A DNA stretch of 28,559 nucleotides. Source: an uncultured Porphyromonadaceae bacterium. Its GTDB lineage: Bacteria > Bacteroidota > Bacteroidia > Bacteroidales > Muribaculaceae. Shown here one piece after another: positions 8,150 to 16,799 of this stretch (position 1 is its first letter; every line of letters starts with the position of its first letter). The position numbers were made by a program, and so were the translations under genes. The DNA is taken from positions 1-28,559 of the forward strand of contig URII01000032.1 in assembly GCA_900547825.1 (NCBI GenBank). Direction: 5' to 3'. The notes under the pieces are model-generated. The model had not been told where the DNA came from and did not search any database. It saw only the letters and a program-made list of their open reading frames with translations.

Positions 8150-9226
8150 TTATTTTGTTCCGGTCTCCACTATCCCTCCGGTAAGCGGATCAAAGCGCAC
8201 ATAAGCCGGAGCTTTCTTGTCGGTAAAAATGCCGGGATCAAGCCCATATACAACTCCCAACTGGGCAATTTTAAACGGACGGCTCACTATCTTGCCTCCG
8301 TCAAACAGCACTGATATATCGGCCGAACCGGGAATTCGGTAAGCAAGTCCACCTTTAGGAAACTTACGTGGCTCACCCTTATCCGTAAGCGGAAGCTCCC
8401 CTTTCGCAGTAACTTCATAATTCAGATAGATGGGATCGCCCGACAGATCATCGGCATCCACTATGCCGTCAAGCGCTGAAAGACGGGCTACTACTATCCT
8501 TTCACTCTCTGCCCCGGGATTAAAGGTAAACGTACGCACCTGGGTAGAGGTCGATTTAGTGCCCGTAAACATGGCCGTAAGAGCTTCTTCCTGCCGCGAA
8601 ATATTATCTAAAGCCAGCTTCATGGCCGCCCCGTCCGAAGGCATTGCATCAGCCTGGCCGGCGATTATATCGTTTCTGTTCTGACGCAATTCATAAATTT
8701 TGGCAGCGGCCAGCTCAGCCCGCTTGGCGGTGGATTTGCTCTGAAGCATCTCTTCCGTCATAGCCTGCCGTGCTGCGGGAAGTTCAAGTATAGTCGGTTT
8801 TGCCTCACGTGCCTCGGGAAGACGGTCGGTATTTACAGCAGGAATATAAGTCTCATCATTCACACTCACAGGTGTATTGTTCTCATTAAGAACCATAAAA
8901 GGAGCAGAGCCCGACTTAAACTGCACACTGTAACGCTCCGCGTCATCGGCCACAGCCTTCGGAGTCAGCACGGCCGATACAAGGCGCCATGACTCGCCCG
9001 GTTCTGTAATAGGATCGATACCAAGATATTTCCGGGCATACTTATAGAACTCTCCCGGCGTTTCCAAAGTGCGTTCCGCTTCAATTGTCACATCCACCGA
9101 CGTAACGGGCAACGTGTATATAAGACCATAGTCAGTGGCTTTGGTCGCTGTAAGTTTCTGAGTGTTCTGGGCCACAGCGCCAACCGACACCATGGCTGCA
9201 AGCATGAGCGCGATATATGATTTCAT
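8150..9226 (-). CDS. DUF4831 family secreted protein
   Basis: 358 residues. A signal peptide is clear (MKSYIALMLAAMVSVGAVAQ, cleavage after AVA or AQ), so the protein is periplasmic or exported. The mature part begins with TKATDYGLIYTLP then VTSVDV, and includes YKYARKYLGI, matching the Bacteroidetes DUF4831 family. The second half resembles a beta-rich domain (FTFNPGAESERIVVARLS; GLAYRIPG) and ends at FDPLTGGIVETG. The function is unknown. It lies 30 bp after the NAD(P)HX repair gene and 39 bp before the cpsB-like gene, with no promoter box in either gap, so the three are probably co-transcribed. Confidence 0.75.
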   Translation of the reverse strand: MKSYIALMLAAMVSVGAVAQNTQKLTATKATDYGLIYTLPVTSVDVTIEAERTLETPGEFYKYARKYLGIDPITEPGESWRLVSAVLTPKAVADDAERYSVQFKSGSAPFMVLNENNTPVSVNDETYIPAVNTDRLPEAREAKPTILELPAARQAMTEEMLQSKSTAKRAELAAAKIYELRQNRNDIIAGQADAMPSDGAAMKLALDNISRQEEALTAMFTGTKSTSTQVRTFTFNPGAESERIVVARLSALDGIVDADDLSGDPIYLNYEVTAKGELPLTDKGEPRKFPKGGLAYRIPGSADISVLFDGGKIVSRPFKIAQLGVVYGLDPGIFTDKKAPAYVRFDPLTGGIVETGTK

Positions 9227-9256
9227 AAACTTATAACAAATTCAATTACATTGTTG

Positions 9257-10774
9257 TTAACCCATAATCTGTTTTATAGCCACTCCCACATTGGATGCTA
9301 TATCCGAGGCGGTCACACCCCACTGGCCATGTGTCTCCTCAGCCAGCTCCCCGGCAAGGCCATGAATATATGCCGCCATAGCCGCCGCTATCTCAGGCTT
9401 ATATCCCTGGGCCAGCAAAGCGGCTATCACACCGGTAAGCACATCCCCGCTTCCTGCCGTGGCAAGCGCCGGAGTGCCCGTGGAGTTGAAATACACCTTG
9501 CCGTCAGGACGGCATACTGCCGAATAATGGCCTTTGAGCACTATTATTATATTGTAATGCCTTGCCATCTGTATGGCTTTCAGAAGACGGGTCTCGGCAT
9601 TGGGCTGTTTGCCGAAAAGACGGTCAAATTCCGCGGCATGCGGCGTAAGCACCGAAAGTGCCGGAATATGGTTGAGCAAAGCGGGACGTTTGGATATACA
9701 GTTAAGGGCGTCCGCATCCAGTATCACCGGACGTCCCACGGATTTCAAAAAAGTTTCCAGCGCACCTATCGTAACATCACTCGTTCCTATACCGGGACCT
9801 ACGGCAATAGATGTGTAGTGGGTATAGGGCCGGATATCCGATATGAATATATCCTGTTTGTCGGCATTGAACAGAGCGTCAGGTACAGCGGTCTGGAGGG
9901 TGGTATACCCGCATCGCGCGCTATGTACGGCAAGTTTGCCCACTCCGGCCCTCAGGGCTCCGCGGGCGGCAAGCACAGCCGCACCCATCATACCGTAACT
10001 GCCGGCCACGATCAGAGCCGATCCGAAATCGGCCTTTGAACAGAAGTCGGGACGCTGACGCAGCACACGCGCCACATCCGCACCGTCCACAAGATGATAA
10101 TTAGTACGTGTCGACCTTATGGCCTCCTCACTCAACCCTATTTCAAGCAGCTGCCATTTCCCCACCACATGGGCATTGTCGCTCAACAAAAAAGCCAATT
10201 TGGGAAATTGCACCGACAGGGTAAGCGAGGCATGAATCATATTGCGCTCAAGATTGTTAACATTCCATTCGCAGAACAATCCTGACGGTATATCGATTGA
10301 CACCACCGTTGCACGCGAGTCGTTGATATGCCGGGCAAGCATAGTGAAGCCACCCGAAAGCGGCTCCTTAAGGCCGGATCCGAAAAGTCCGTCGATAACA
10401 AGCCATGAGCTGTTTATGTCGGGAAGAGTCATTTTATTCACCACCTCGGCAAAATTGAGCGAAGGTGCTACGGCCAACAGATCGTCGCGGCACTGACGGC
10501 AGTCAGCCGACAGCCTGTTGCCTCCGATATTGAACAGCACCACATCCGGACGGTAACCGTTCTCAACAAGAATCCTTGCCGCCGCAAGAGCGTCAGCGCC
10601 ATTGTTGCCCGGGCCTGCATACACTGCTATACGCTTGGTCGGACGCCATCGCCTCATCACCTCGGCAGCAACGCCCTCAGCCACTCTTTCTATGAGCTGA
10701 CGCGAACTTATACCCTCATTCTCTATCGTAGTCCGGTCAATAGTCCTTATATCGTCGGTGGTAAATATTTTCAT
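9257..10774 (-). CDS. nnr: Bifunctional NAD(P)H-hydrate epimerase/dehydratase
   Basis: 505 residues, the usual length for the fused enzyme. The N-terminal YjeF/NnrE half (about 1-215) starts FTTDDIRTIDRTTIE and has the loop GPGNNGADALAAARIL; its Asp is kept, although the common GGDG reads GADA here. The C-terminal NnrD half (about 230-505) has AVGPGIGTSD, ILDADALN, LTPHAAEFDRLFG and the ATAGSGDVLTGVIAALLAQG nucleotide/catalytic block. The enzyme repairs hydrated NADH and NADPH: the epimerase interconverts R and S forms and the dehydratase uses ADP (or ATP) to restore the S form. It is cytosolic. It is the first gene of a three-gene minus-strand unit, driven by a box at 10800-10807, divergent from hpt. 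Confidence 0.93.
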   Translation of the reverse strand: MKIFTTDDIRTIDRTTIENEGISSRQLIERVAEGVAAEVMRRWRPTKRIAVYAGPGNNGADALAAARILVENGYRPDVVLFNIGGNRLSADCRQCRDDLLAVAPSLNFAEVVNKMTLPDINSSWLVIDGLFGSGLKEPLSGGFTMLARHINDSRATVVSIDIPSGLFCEWNVNNLERNMIHASLTLSVQFPKLAFLLSDNAHVVGKWQLLEIGLSEEAIRSTRTNYHLVDGADVARVLRQRPDFCSKADFGSALIVAGSYGMMGAAVLAARGALRAGVGKLAVHSARCGYTTLQTAVPDALFNADKQDIFISDIRPYTHYTSIAVGPGIGTSDVTIGALETFLKSVGRPVILDADALNCISKRPALLNHIPALSVLTPHAAEFDRLFGKQPNAETRLLKAIQMARHYNIIIVLKGHYSAVCRPDGKVYFNSTGTPALATAGSGDVLTGVIAALLAQGYKPEIAAAMAAYIHGLAGELAEETHGQWGVTASDIASNVGVAIKQIMG

Positions 10775-10799
10775 AAAATTTTGGCTCGGTAATCAAATG

Positions 10800-10807
10800 C
10801 AAAGATA
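10800..10807 (-). promoter_or_regulatory. -7 promoter box for the nnr unit
   Basis: The minus strand reads TATCTTTG, matching TAnnTTTG, 26 bp upstream of the nnr start. It lies back to back with the hpt box at 10819-10826, with 11 bp between them. Confidence 0.6.
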
Positions 10808-10818
10808 AAGATTTTTGT

Positions 10819-10826
10819 TAAATTTG
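10819..10826 (+). promoter_or_regulatory. -7 promoter box for hpt
   Basis: TAAATTTG followed by C, an exact consensus match about 30 bp before the hpt ATG at 10856. No clear -33 element is seen in the A-rich sequence upstream. Confidence 0.62.
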
Positions 10827-10855
10827 CGGCAATAAAAAATCATCTATTCAATCTA

Positions 10856-11404
10856 ATGAAAACAGTCAAATATAAGGGGCTGACATTCGAGCCTTACATC
10901 CAGAACAAAAACATTGCCGAGCGAGTGGAAGAGATCGGCCGACAGCTTTCAATCGACTGCGCCGGAAAAAATCCGCTTTTCCTTTGCGTACTCAACGGAG
11001 CCTTTCCATTTGCAGCCGACCTGTTCCGTGCCATCGACATTGACGCGGAAATATCATTCATCCGGCTCAAAAGTTACGAAGGCACCTCATCCACAGGCAA
11101 AGTAAAGGAGATCATAGGCCTGAACGAAGATATAGAGGGACGCACGGTCATTATAGTAGAGGACATAATAGACACCGGCAACACTATAGTGAAACTCATC
11201 GACGACCTGAAAAAGAAAAATCCGGCCGAGGTAAAGATTGCCACCCTCCTTTTCAAACCGGAAGCCGTGCAGCACGAAATCAAACCTGATTACATAGGCT
11301 TCTCCATACCTTCAAAATTCATTATCGGATTCGGACTGGACATAGACGGAATGGCCCGTAACTTACGCGACATATGGGCGCTCTCCGGCTCACACGACGA
11401 ATGA
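10856..11404 (+). CDS. hpt: Hypoxanthine phosphoribosyltransferase
   Basis: 182 residues, normal for the family. It converts hypoxanthine (and usually guanine) plus PRPP to IMP or GMP in purine salvage. The PRPP-binding motif VEDIIDTGNT is at residues 101-110. Other conserved parts are FLCVLNGAFPFAADL, ISFIRLKSYEGT (the flexible loop) and FIIGFGLDIDG near the end. It has its own promoter box and an ATG preceded by an A/T-rich leader without Shine-Dalgarno. adk follows after 61 bp, making a purine nucleotide pair. Confidence 0.93.
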   Translation: MKTVKYKGLTFEPYIQNKNIAERVEEIGRQLSIDCAGKNPLFLCVLNGAFPFAADLFRAIDIDAEISFIRLKSYEGTSSTGKVKEIIGLNEDIEGRTVIIVEDIIDTGNTIVKLIDDLKKKNPAEVKIATLLFKPEAVQHEIKPDYIGFSIPSKFIIGFGLDIDGMARNLRDIWALSGSHDE

Positions 11405-11465
11405 CCGCCTCATTCCCCTTATATCACGAATCTATAATTCACAGCATATTTATCTGAAAAAAGTC

Positions 11466-12068
11466 ATGTTCAACATAGTTATTTTCGGCGCTCCCGGCAG
11501 CGGGAAGGGCACTCAGAGTGCGCGCCTCATTCATGAGTATGGGCTTTATCATATCTCCACCGGCGAACTGCTGCGCGACCATATAGCGCGTGGCACCGAA
11601 CTCGGAAAGATAGCCGACACTTATATTTCCAAAGGTAATCTTATCCCCGACGATCTCATGATAAAGATTCTGGCGGATGTACTTGACTCAAATCCCGAGA
11701 CTCGCAAAGGAGTGATATTCGACGGATTTCCCCGCACCATCCCTCAGGCTGAGGCTCTGAAAAACATGTTGGGCGAACGCGGATCGGAAGTACATGCGGT
11801 GATTGGTCTTGAAGTCCCTGACAACGAACTTATAGAACGCCTTCTGAAAAGAGGCGAAGAGACCGGACGCGCCGACGACAATCTCGAGACAATCAACAAC
11901 CGCCTGAAAGTATACCACGAGCAGACGCGCCCGCTGAAAGACTATTACATGGCCTCCGGCAACTATCACCCCATAGAGGGTACGGGACATGTGGCCCACA
12001 TATTCCGTACCATACGTAAGTCAATAGCCGACCGTGTGGATCCGGCAATCCTGCCTAAGAAAGGGTGA
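11466..12068 (+). CDS. adk: Adenylate kinase
   Basis: 200 residues. It catalyses ATP + AMP to 2 ADP. The P-loop GAPGSGKGT is at residues 8-16, the AMP-binding part has ISTGELLRDHI, and DGFPRT is at 86-91. The LID is the short form lacking a zinc-binding insertion (RGEETGRADDN). The C-terminus is slightly longer than the ~190 residues common in Bacteroidales (ends ILPKKG). The last 14 bp overlap the 3' end of the convergent exonuclease gene, with no room for a terminator between them. Confidence 0.94.
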   Translation: MFNIVIFGAPGSGKGTQSARLIHEYGLYHISTGELLRDHIARGTELGKIADTYISKGNLIPDDLMIKILADVLDSNPETRKGVIFDGFPRTIPQAEALKNMLGERGSEVHAVIGLEVPDNELIERLLKRGEETGRADDNLETINNRLKVYHEQTRPLKDYYMASGNYHPIEGTGHVAHIFRTIRKSIADRVDPAILPKKG

Positions 12069-12945
12069 GACGGCGCAGTCGCAGAGCGCTTTTGCAATAA
12101 GCCGACTTTTCCTCGTCATACTCATTGCTGTAACTCTCGAATTTCCGCATATCGGCAGCCGAAAGGTTCAATGCCCCGCCCAAACGCCCGGACGCTTTTT
12201 TATCAAACATATTATGAAGGTCATAGCACGCCACATGGCGGTCGTTGACCTTCTTTTTCATTACCACCTTTTCCGGATCAACTTCGTCGTGAGTCTTGAA
12301 CCGGAGTTTATATCCACCAGTGGATAAGCGTATTATATAAGCCCATCCCTGTGCATGCCTGCGGCGGTAATCAAATTTAGAACGCTCGCAGAACTCCACC
12401 ATATCATTCAACTGTGGCATCTCACCTCCGGCCGCATCCGCTGCCTTAACTCTCAGCGCCTCGAGACAGCGGAGAGTAGCCAATGTGTCAGCCGATGCCG
12501 AATGAGCCTCATGTTGGGAGAACTCCACACCAAGAACTTCGGCACATGCCACAAGTCCGGGTATAGAATCAAGACCCATACCGCAAGGATTGCCGCAATA
12601 AGCCCAGAAAAGTTCCCGCACATCGACCTTGAGCTTGTCACGCAACCCTGTCACTCCGGAATATTCCAATGCGAAAATATCATTTTCTAAAGCAAACCCG
12701 ACCACACATTCCGCTTTATCAACCACAGCCTGTATTTCGGAAAGGCATTCATCAAAATGAGGTTCATCCCTTACCATCTCCGGAGTGATATGATGCACCC
12801 TCTCCGAGCCTTTCCATTCTTTGGTAATGCGAGGCTTGAAATAATGATGATAAACCTCATTCATAGATCCGTCAAACACTGACAGTTCAAGCAGTTCATG
12901 ATTTATTCCGTCGGCCATTTCGGCATCAAGGCATATAATGTTCAT
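12055..12945 (-). CDS. DEDDh-type 3'-5' exonuclease
   Basis: 296 residues. The exonuclease domain (about 1-170) has the acidic/histidine set D7-x-E9 (CLDAEM), D89 (LENDIFALE) and H148-x4-D153 (HSASAD), which is the DEDDh pattern of DnaQ-like nucleases that release mononucleotides from DNA or RNA with two metal ions. The C-terminal ~125 residues, rich in Lys/Arg and containing YIIRLSTGGYKLRF, form an extra domain I do not recognise; it may bind nucleic acid. The architecture differs from DNA polymerase III epsilon, so I give no gene symbol. Its 3' end overlaps adk by 14 bp. Upstream, 127 bp separate it from rmlD, and its own promoter is not clear. Confidence 0.82.
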   Translation of the reverse strand: MNIICLDAEMADGINHELLELSVFDGSMNEVYHHYFKPRITKEWKGSERVHHITPEMVRDEPHFDECLSEIQAVVDKAECVVGFALENDIFALEYSGVTGLRDKLKVDVRELFWAYCGNPCGMGLDSIPGLVACAEVLGVEFSQHEAHSASADTLATLRCLEALRVKAADAAGGEMPQLNDMVEFCERSKFDYRRRHAQGWAYIIRLSTGGYKLRFKTHDEVDPEKVVMKKKVNDRHVACYDLHNMFDKKASGRLGGALNLSAADMRKFESYSNEYDEEKSAYCKSALRLRRLTLS

Positions 12946-13035
12946 TAGTACTGAGCGTATAGTTTAAAGGGCAATGCGCCATGCCAATAACGCCCGTCAA
13001 TCACAAATTATTATTACCGTTTCAATATAAATGAC

Positions 13036-13043
13036 TAAATTTG
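13036..13043 (+). promoter_or_regulatory. -7 promoter box for rmlD
   Basis: TAAATTTG followed by C, matching TAnnTTTG, 29 bp before the ATG at 13073. No TTG -33 element is obvious at the expected distance. Confidence 0.6.
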
Positions 13044-13072
13044 CACCGCTAAATAAAAATCGATAAATCATC

Positions 13073-13936
13073 ATGAAGATTCTGATCACAGGATGCCGCG
13101 GACAGCTCGGCACAGAGATGAAAAATATTCTTGAGAGCGAATATCCCGGCATAACCGTTTATACTGACGTTGACACCCTCGACCTCACCGACCTTGACGC
13201 AGTAAAGGAGTGTGTGGCCCGCGGCGGTTTCACACACATAGTGAACTGCGCCGCATACACCGCAGTGGACAAAGCCGAAAGCGATCTCGATCTATGCCGC
13301 CGCGTGAACCGCGATGCTGTGGAAAACATAGGCATTGCAGCCGCCGAAAACAATGCCAAGGTAGTCCATGTGTCAACTGATTATGTGTTTGACGGAACCA
13401 ACTGCCGCCCTTACCGCGAAGATGATCCTGTCAATCCGGTATCTGTGTATGGAGTTACAAAACTCGAAGGCGAACAGGCCCTGCTTAAAGCTGCTCCCGA
13501 TTCAGTGATTCTGCGCACAGCCTGGCTCTATTCACCTTACGGCAACAATTTTGTAAAGACGATGATACGTCTCGGACGTGAGCGTGAAAATTTAGGAGTA
13601 GTGGCCGATCAGGCGGGCACACCCACCTATGCGCTTGATCTGGCAAAAGCCATCGTGGCCGTAATCACAGCGCCCGAATGGCATTCCGGAATATACCATT
13701 TCAGCAACGAAGGCGTGGCCTCATGGTATGATTTCACCAAAGCCATACACCGAATTGCCGGCATAACGGGCTGTGACGTGCGCCCGCTGTCAACAGAGCA
13801 ATACCCCACTCCGGCCCACCGTCCGCAATACTCAGTGCTTGACAAGACAAAAATCAAGGACACTTTCGGCATAACCATTCCCTATTGGACCGACAGCCTT
13901 GATGAGTGCATAGCCCGTCTCGAATCACAGGACTGA
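13073..13936 (+). CDS. rfbD: dTDP-4-dehydrorhamnose reductase
   Basis: 287 residues. This short-chain dehydrogenase-fold enzyme performs the last step of dTDP-L-rhamnose synthesis, reducing the 4-keto sugar with NAD(P)H. Visible are the nucleotide-binding GCRGQLG (7-13), the family signature VNCAAYTAVDKAE, STDYVFDGT and the catalytic Y126xxxK130 (YGVTK). LRTAWLYSPYGNNFVKTM and HFSNEGVASWYDF are also typical. The other rhamnose genes (rmlA, B, C) are not in the window, so the pathway is split in this genome or the genes lie elsewhere. prfC follows after 61 bp and may share the transcript. Confidence 0.92.
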   Translation: MKILITGCRGQLGTEMKNILESEYPGITVYTDVDTLDLTDLDAVKECVARGGFTHIVNCAAYTAVDKAESDLDLCRRVNRDAVENIGIAAAENNAKVVHVSTDYVFDGTNCRPYREDDPVNPVSVYGVTKLEGEQALLKAAPDSVILRTAWLYSPYGNNFVKTMIRLGRERENLGVVADQAGTPTYALDLAKAIVAVITAPEWHSGIYHFSNEGVASWYDFTKAIHRIAGITGCDVRPLSTEQYPTPAHRPQYSVLDKTKIKDTFGITIPYWTDSLDECIARLESQD

Positions 13937-13997
13937 GAAAACATAGCCGCCCCAATCCGCATACCCGTAATAACAAACATAAGAACCACCTATCGAC

Positions 13998-15578
13998 GTG
14001 TCCACTCTTACCGAAGAAATATCACGCCGGCGCACTTTCGCCATAATATCGCACCCTGACGCCGGAAAAACCACCCTCACCGAGAAACTGCTTCTTTTCG
14101 GCGGCGCTATCCATATAGCCGGAGCCGTAAAAAGCAACAAGATCAAAAAAACAGCCACCAGCGACTGGATGGAGATCGAAAAGCAGCGTGGTATATCCGT
14201 GGCCACTTCCGTTATGGGATTCAATTACGGCGATTATAAGATCAACATCCTTGACACTCCGGGCCATCAGGACTTTGCGGAGGACACTTACCGCACACTT
14301 ACCGCAGTTGACAGCGTCATAATAGTGGTGGACGCAGCCAAGGGTGTCGAACAGCAAACAAGGAAACTCATGGAGGTGTGCCGCATGCGCAACACTCCGG
14401 TAATAATATTCGTCAACAAGATGGACCGCGAAGGCCGCGATCCGTTCGATATACTCGACGAACTTGAAAACGAGCTCAAAATAAGCGTGCGCCCACTGAG
14501 CTGGCCTATCAACATGGGAGAAAAGTTCAAGGGTGTCTACAATATATTCGAAGAGACCCTCGATCTGTTCACCCCCGACAAGCAACGTGTTTCGGAACGG
14601 GTGGAGATAGAATCGGTAAATGATCCGCGCATTGACGAGAACATAGGCGAAACTGATGCAGCCCAGTTGCGCGAGGATCTGGAGCTGATAGAAGGAGTCT
14701 ACCCCCCTATGGCTGTGGACGAGTATCTGGCCGGGCGCACGGCGCCGGTGTTCTTCGGCTCGGCCCTGAACACATTCGGTGTAAAGGAGCTCCTCGACTG
14801 TTTCGTAAAAATAGCCCCCGCGCCCAAACCTGTAAAAGCCGAGGAGCGCGAAATAGATCCCGCCGAGGACAAATTTTCAGGCTTCGTGTTCAAAATCCAT
14901 GCCAACATGGATCCCAACCACCGGAGCTGTATAGCATTCGTAAAAGTATGCTCCGGCAAATTCGAACGCAATGCGCCCTACCGCCACATCCGCTCAGGCA
15001 AGGTAATGAAATTCGCAGCGCCCACGGCCTTTATGGCGCAGAAAAAAAACATAGTGGATGAAGCATATCCCGGCGATATAGTGGGCATACCCGACACAGG
15101 CAACTTCAAGATCGGCGATACACTGACCTCCGGCGAAGAACTCCATTTCAAGGGACTTCCCAGCTTCTCACCCGAGATGTTCAAATATATCGAGAACACT
15201 GATCCCATGAAATCAAAACAGCTTGACAAGGGGATTCAGCAGCTCATGGACGAAGGCGTGGCCCAGCTGTTCACCAACACATTCAACGGACGCAAGATCA
15301 TAGGCACAGTAGGCCAGCTCCAGTTTGAGGTCATACAATACCGTCTTCTCCATGAATACGGTGCACAATGCCGCTGGGAGCCCGTGTCACTCACCAAAGC
15401 CTGCTGGATAGAAAGCGAAGACGACGAAGCACTCGCCGCCTTCAAAAAGCGTAAACACCAGTTCATGGCTGTGGACCGCGAAGGACGTGATGTGTTTCTC
15501 GCCGATTCCGACTATGTTCTCCGCATGGCCCGGGAAGACTTTCCTAAAATCTCATTCCATTTCACCAGTGAATTTTAA
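13998..15578 (+). CDS. prfC: Peptide chain release factor 3
   Basis: 526 residues, the usual RF3 length. This translational GTPase ejects RF1/RF2 from the ribosome after termination. The G domain shows HPDAGKTTLTEKLL (G1), DTPGHQDF (G3) and NKMDREG (G4), plus the RF3-type GAVKSNK and QRGISVATSVM around switch I. Domains II and III follow, ending REDFPKISFHFTSEF. The start is GTG 13998; the first internal ATG would remove the P-loop, so the GTG is required. The stop lies 8 bp from the stop of the convergent amidase gene. Confidence 0.94.
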   Translation: MSTLTEEISRRRTFAIISHPDAGKTTLTEKLLLFGGAIHIAGAVKSNKIKKTATSDWMEIEKQRGISVATSVMGFNYGDYKINILDTPGHQDFAEDTYRTLTAVDSVIIVVDAAKGVEQQTRKLMEVCRMRNTPVIIFVNKMDREGRDPFDILDELENELKISVRPLSWPINMGEKFKGVYNIFEETLDLFTPDKQRVSERVEIESVNDPRIDENIGETDAAQLREDLELIEGVYPPMAVDEYLAGRTAPVFFGSALNTFGVKELLDCFVKIAPAPKPVKAEEREIDPAEDKFSGFVFKIHANMDPNHRSCIAFVKVCSGKFERNAPYRHIRSGKVMKFAAPTAFMAQKKNIVDEAYPGDIVGIPDTGNFKIGDTLTSGEELHFKGLPSFSPEMFKYIENTDPMKSKQLDKGIQQLMDEGVAQLFTNTFNGRKIIGTVGQLQFEVIQYRLLHEYGAQCRWEPVSLTKACWIESEDDEALAAFKKRKHQFMAVDREGRDVFLADSDYVLRMAREDFPKISFHFTSEF

Positions 15579-15586
15579 TCCACCGG

Positions 15587-16624
15587 TCACCACATGGGAG
15601 TGAAGCCTTTGGTGCGTTTCAACAGATGGTTGACGCATCCGCTCATTGACGAATGGTCAGAAGTGTCAAGCTTCAGCACTGGATCGTCGGGATTAAGCAG
15701 CAATTTGCTCATATCCACATAAAAGTCAGCCGTTGAATCGGCAAATTTGAAATAGTAACGCTGCCGCTTCACATCCGCAATACTGCTCCATTGGGTGTTT
15801 GACACATTGGGTTCCGTCTCCACCTTGTAGCCTAACGGAACAGATACTGTGCCTATAATGCTTGAAAGAGTTCCAAGGGCTGTATCCTCATCCACATCGG
15901 TGCGCACATGATTGATAAAAAACGACGCCCTGACAAACCTGTCGGCGCTCTTTACTGTGCCAGGAAGCATGTTGACGCCCCCTATCCCTTCCCAATATCG
16001 GTTTATGGCAAGCATCTGGGGATAGGCCGGATCATTTGTAAGTACTTTAAGATCCTTGCCTTCGTAAAGGTCAAGCTGTCCGTTCTGATATTCCATCAGC
16101 AGCGTATTGCCCGAGGCGTCAGTAGCCGCCCAATGCAGCAACGACACAGTGCCGCCGTCGAAAGGCTTGCCGTTGATACCGAACGGATTCGTCTCAAGCC
16201 ACTGGCGCATTTCCTTTACCGTAGCGAAATTATCAAGAAAATAGCTTACGAGCATCGATAGACTCATCACGGGCATGGAAGTGTCACCTATTGCATCCTT
16301 GTAAATGGATCCTTTGCAGAAAAGGCCGTTCATCACAAGTCCGCGCTCATTCATGCCTTCCGTCACCCCCCCGTCGTATCCCACAGCAACTACCGAAGCA
16401 TATTTGGAGGTCCACTCCAGCCGGTTGCCTGACGGCATACTCTGCTTAGCCACACCGCGTGGATAGACATATAGGTTTGTGGGTATGGGTGTACGCCAGT
16501 CGAGTGTGCGCCCAACCATCACTATGTGAGTGGAATCATTGTCGAAAACTATTCGGGAACAGGGTTCCGCACTGAAACATACCGAAGCAAACAGAGCTAA
16601 AGCGGCAAATCTTAAATCTCTCAT
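15587..16624 (-). CDS. Secreted choloylglycine-hydrolase-family amidase (bile salt hydrolase/penicillin V acylase-like)
   Basis: 345 residues. A signal peptide (hydrophobic FAALALFASVCFSA) is followed by EP and C22, the expected nucleophile of this N-terminal nucleophile hydrolase family. R39 and D42 lie in GRTLDW, at nearly the spacing known for the family. TEGMNERGLVMNGL, VLTNDPAYPQ and RFVRASFFINH supply further conserved Asn and Arg positions. The enzyme should hydrolyse a linear amide such as a conjugated bile salt, penicillin V or an acyl-homoserine lactone; the sequence alone does not decide which. Two residues remain between the apparent cleavage site and the Cys, so extra trimming would be needed to expose it. 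It is transcribed alone, convergent with prfC. Confidence 0.85.
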   Translation of the reverse strand: MRDLRFAALALFASVCFSAEPCSRIVFDNDSTHIVMVGRTLDWRTPIPTNLYVYPRGVAKQSMPSGNRLEWTSKYASVVAVGYDGGVTEGMNERGLVMNGLFCKGSIYKDAIGDTSMPVMSLSMLVSYFLDNFATVKEMRQWLETNPFGINGKPFDGGTVSLLHWAATDASGNTLLMEYQNGQLDLYEGKDLKVLTNDPAYPQMLAINRYWEGIGGVNMLPGTVKSADRFVRASFFINHVRTDVDEDTALGTLSSIIGTVSVPLGYKVETEPNVSNTQWSSIADVKRQRYYFKFADSTADFYVDMSKLLLNPDDPVLKLDTSDHSSMSGCVNHLLKRTKGFTPMW

Positions 16625-16768
16625 AAAGAAGTACGGTTATATTGTGTTAATTAACTGTCGTGGATCGAATCTTACAATCATTTAACATAAATAACTTGAA
16701 CGGCCCGCATATGGTTCAGTCCGGGGAAAGAAAAAGTAGCGGGGAGAGGTTGTTTCACACTTTTTTCT

Positions 16769-16776
16769 TAATTTTG
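16769..16776 (+). promoter_or_regulatory. -7 promoter box for the lysC-thrC operon
   Basis: TAATTTTG followed by C, matching TAnnTTTG, 23 bp upstream of the lysC start. A TTG at 16750-16752 lies 16 bp before it, a little closer than the usual -33 spacing. The rest of the 175-bp gap holds no leader peptide rich in Thr or Ile codons and no convincing attenuator hairpin. Confidence 0.58.
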
Positions 16777-16799
16777 CAATCACAACCATCAACAGCAAA

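Noticed and set aside
9251..10039. 262-codon open frame antisense to the NAD(P)HX repair gene
   Set aside because: It lies entirely within a gene with clear motifs and has no recognisable domain; its His/Arg/Gly-rich composition is that of a shadow frame.
14022..14585. 187-codon open frame antisense to prfC
   Set aside because: Opposite a strongly conserved GTPase domain; no start context or motif.
16625..16799. Possible threonine attenuator or riboswitch upstream of lysC
   Set aside because: No Thr/Ile-rich leader peptide, no clear pair of alternative hairpins and no recognisable lysine riboswitch core; only a promoter box is supported.
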